Part shown: positions 61,387 through 64,000 of the stretch, in pieces | Numbering within the stretch: position 1 is the stretch's first letter | Layout of the letters: the number at the start of each line of letters is the position of its first letter | Assembly (NCBI GenBank): GCA_012861695.1 | Contig: JAAOOA010000630.1 | Coordinates: forward strand, 102,001 to 166,000 | DNA length: 64,000 bases | Direction of reading: 5' to 3' | DNA from: Trematomus loennbergii | Lineage: Eukaryota; Chordata; Actinopteri; Perciformes; Nototheniidae | The notes under the pieces: generated by a model | What the model was told of the DNA's origin: nothing | The model's database searches: none | The model's input: the letters and a program-made list of their open reading frames with translations, nothing else | Position numbers and translations under genes: made by a program

Positions 61387-62311
61387 CAACACAGTCTCAC
61401 TCTCCTGAACGTCCAGGAGCGACGCTTGGTCATGGCCATGGCGTCCAGTTGTGACGCGCCGAGTCTCCTTCAGCTTCATAATCGGACGCAAAGATCTTTC
61501 AACTGATTGCAATGTATTCCCATCGGCGGCGGTATTTGACGCTCAGGAAGCACCGCATCGGTCCATGTCGGCGGCACTTAAAGGCAATGTGAGCGTCCAT
61601 TCCCATTGGATAACGGAGGATTTTACACCCGGAAGTAAGTATTCTCTTTACTGTCGATTGATGTTACAGTGATATCTGCACTACTCATCAACTCAGAAAC
61701 ACCAGATTATCCTTGTTAATTACACAACATTGATTGGTTTAAATTGTGTACAATGCTTTTGTATTTTTCCCCTTCGATTCGGAGAAACACATTTTTTTTC
61801 GGAGTTTAGGATGGCAGAAGACACTACACTACCCAGAATCCTCAGCTATCGTTTAGGACTACACCATATGCTTTGCTTCACAAACCCCGTGATTAGTCCT
61901 CAAGCTCTGTGATTGGTTGATCTCCAACTGCATTCCATATGAAAAAAAACGTTTCGTAAAAGATCAAATCATACTTTATTCAGCAGTGCTTGCTTTACTC
62001 TTTGAAAGTCTTCACATGAATGCATTGTAATAAATTGTTCGGCTGCATTAAACATTACACATCTGTCGTAGTTCTTTATTTATCTACAGAGATCGGGCTT
62101 TAGAATAGACCGGAAACTCTTCTTTTACCGTTCTGTTTTAATTTCACAATAAAGTTAGTAGTAATATTTTGTTTTTATATTATTGTTTTTTATTAACTAC
62201 TGGACTGCTGGGTCATGTTAAGACCATCTTTTCTGTGTTGCTGTGGGTTTTTTCCATCGCTTTTGTGTTAAAATATCAAAACAATAACAAAATATATATA
62301 TATTTTTTTTT
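61387..62311. other. Unassigned sequence
   Basis: 61390-61640 is GC-richer with CATGGCCATGG and may be an unknown repeat; the rest is AT-rich. No gene recognised. Confidence 0.4.
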
Positions 62312-62315
62312 TTAA

Positions 62316-63296
62316 AGGTCCCATGTCATGCTTTTCCGGTTATTACCCGTCCCCTTGTGTGTTATGAAGGTTTTTATGCATGTAAACGGTGTGCAGAGTC
62401 AAAACCCTCAAAGTACACCCTGTAGCGAGTAAAACTCTAACACAGAAAATACCTCCCCAAAACGCCTCGTTGGAGATACGTCATTGTCCATTTGATTCTT
62501 CCGGGACGGCATGATGTCAAGCCGTACCCGGAACGAAATGGACCAATCCGTGGAGCCGTTACGTTACGTCCGCGGAGCCGTTACGTTAAGCCCCCGCTGA
62601 TTGGTCCAAATTGACCAATCCACGGACTTCCTCACACACACACATATGTGTGCAGGGAGCAGCTCAGCTGATTTCTCCTCCCTGGCTGCAGGCTGATAAC
62701 AGACAGTTGGGATCGCGGCAAAATTCTCTCTGCAGACCCATTCTCTCTGCAGATCCATTCTCTCTGCAGACCCATTCTCTCTGCAGACCATTCTCTCTGC
62801 AGACCCATTCTCTCTGCAGACCCATTCTCTCTGCAGACCCATTCTCTCTGCAGACCCATTCTCTCTACAGACCCATCCTCTCTGCAGACCCATTCTCTCA
62901 GCAGACCCATTCTCACAGCGTTTATCAACCTTTTTCTTACTCAATATCAAGACACACTTATTGATTTTACTTCGACTGTGACTTTGTGTGTGCTCAGGAT
63001 GAGTTTGGCTGTGTTTCGCCTTTATCGCTAAACAAGGAAACAACACCAATCAGCGCGATTCACAACGTCCCGACCAATCAGAGCACACTGTGCTCACAGG
63101 GAGGGTGGGGGCTGGAGCTATTGGAGCTACAACGAGCCGTTAAAGGCAGAGAGTGAAATTCAGTGAATACACGTAGTTTACAGAGATGCTGTTTGAGAAA
63201 CCAATGTGAGTTTGGAGAAATGCACAATATAAATCTATTCTAGTATACCTCAACAATGGAATTATGATCAGTGGAAATGGCCATGACATGTCTCCT
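62316..63296. mobile_element. TTAA element (AGGTCCCATGTCA family) with minisatellite
   Basis: TTAA at 62312-62315 and 63297-63300; ends AGGTCCCATGTCATG and (plus) CATGACATGTCTCCT. Same family as 19582-20103, in reverse orientation. It holds the 17-bp array at 62722-62915. Confidence 0.85.
62722..62915. repeat. 17-bp minisatellite
   Basis: Eleven or twelve copies of ATTCTCTCTGCAGACCC. Apparent frames across it are repeat artefacts. Confidence 0.95.
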
Positions 63297-63430
63297 TTAA
63301 CACTGTAAACTTGACAGCTTTTTAACCAAACCACCTACTGGTTAAAGCACGTTATTACACGTTTAGAGTAATTGCAATGCAGGAAGATTGTGTTGCTTTT
63401 TAATGACTGTTTAAAATGCCTTTTTCTTAA

Positions 63431-63810
63431 AGGTAGGGTAGGTAATTTCGGAGAAACCAGCTCGAGTGCGCTAGAATTTGAAAATACACAACCGGAGAAA
63501 ATCTGCCACTTCCTCACAGAGCCCCTCCCCAACACACACGAACGCGCACATGACCATGAGGGCACGAGATAAGTTTGTGCACAGATGGAAGGCTGACAGG
63601 CAGGTAGGCCATCCAGTTATTTTAGCCGGGCCGGCTCAGATGATTGGTCGTGCTTTTTACAGTACTACAGCTTCCACAGATTACATTTATTTATGGATTT
63701 TTTGTCAAAGCACTTCAGATATTCATTGCTATCTGGATGTTAAGAGCATTCCATGGAATATAACAACAAGTGTATCTGGAGCCGGTTTCTCAAACTTACC
63801 TACCCCACCT
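63431..63810. mobile_element. TTAA MITE (AGGTRGGGTAGGTAA family), uninterrupted copy
   Basis: 380 bp; TTAA at 63427-63430 and 63811-63814; ends AGGTAGGGTAGGTAA and (plus) TTACCTACCCCACCT. Reverse-orientation relative of 24926-26386. Confidence 0.88.
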
Positions 63811-64000
63811 TTAATGTCTTTCATTTTTGTAAAGAACTTTTGAATGTGTTATATTTTATGAAAACATTTAAATATTAAGAGTACATACAAAAGAGGAGGA
63901 AAGTAGAAGGTCAATGATAGAAATATAGAAAAGAAAATATCAACAAGATACTGTAAATGATATCTCGAATAAAACAATTTAGTGCCGGATGGACAAAGAT

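Noticed and set aside
62564..63049. 161-codon minus-strand frame with repeated ENGSAERMGLQRE-like blocks
   Set aside because: It is the 17-bp minisatellite translated; the repeats sit inside a non-coding TTAA element.

Overview
This window is nuclear DNA of a ray-finned fish, most likely a percomorph teleost. The genes are split by GT-AG introns. The repeats are typical of teleosts: tRNA-derived SINEs with the 'GGATAAAAGCGTCTAACAA' tail, L2/Rex-type LINE 3' ends, hAT transposons, many small elements flanked by TTAA, and long minisatellites. Most of the sequence is intron or transposon.

Layout. (1) 1-903: a 37-bp minisatellite, then the last coding exon of hikeshi (plus strand). (2) 904-8600: intergenic repeats. 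(3) 8819-24249: a dhrs13-like retinol-dehydrogenase-type SDR gene on the plus strand in six exons. Exon 2 carries a 1-base deletion and exon 6 two. Introns 2 and 3 hold 37-bp minisatellites that grew inside TTAA-flanked mobile elements. Intron 5 holds a 2-kb array of a 72-bp unit. (4) 26990-45000: two tandem copies (units 1 and 2) of a minus-strand gene for a multi-domain Ig V-set receptor of B7/butyrophilin-like type. (5) 45400-55710: a nest of transposons; a TTAA element contains an 8.5-kb terminal-inverted-repeat element, which contains a degenerate endogenous retrovirus. (6) 56114-56373: a second, intact copy of the dhrs13 last exon, followed by a third, partial Ig unit (57661-61386). (7) 61390-64000: more TTAA elements and a minisatellite.

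The Ig units share exon order and intron sequence, so each acts as an empty-site control for insertions in the others. This fixes exact ends and target-site duplications for about ten elements. All three units carry lesions: a hAT inside an exon, an in-frame 99-bp deletion, frameshifts and a nonsense codon. They look like decaying paralogs unless the many 1-2 base indels are assembly errors.

The most striking unexplained signal is a 2.3-kb element (28154-30480) carrying twelve RFX X-box-like palindromes, most spaced exactly 147 bp apart. A related array lies at 38151-38867, and both sit within or beside the immunoglobulin genes.
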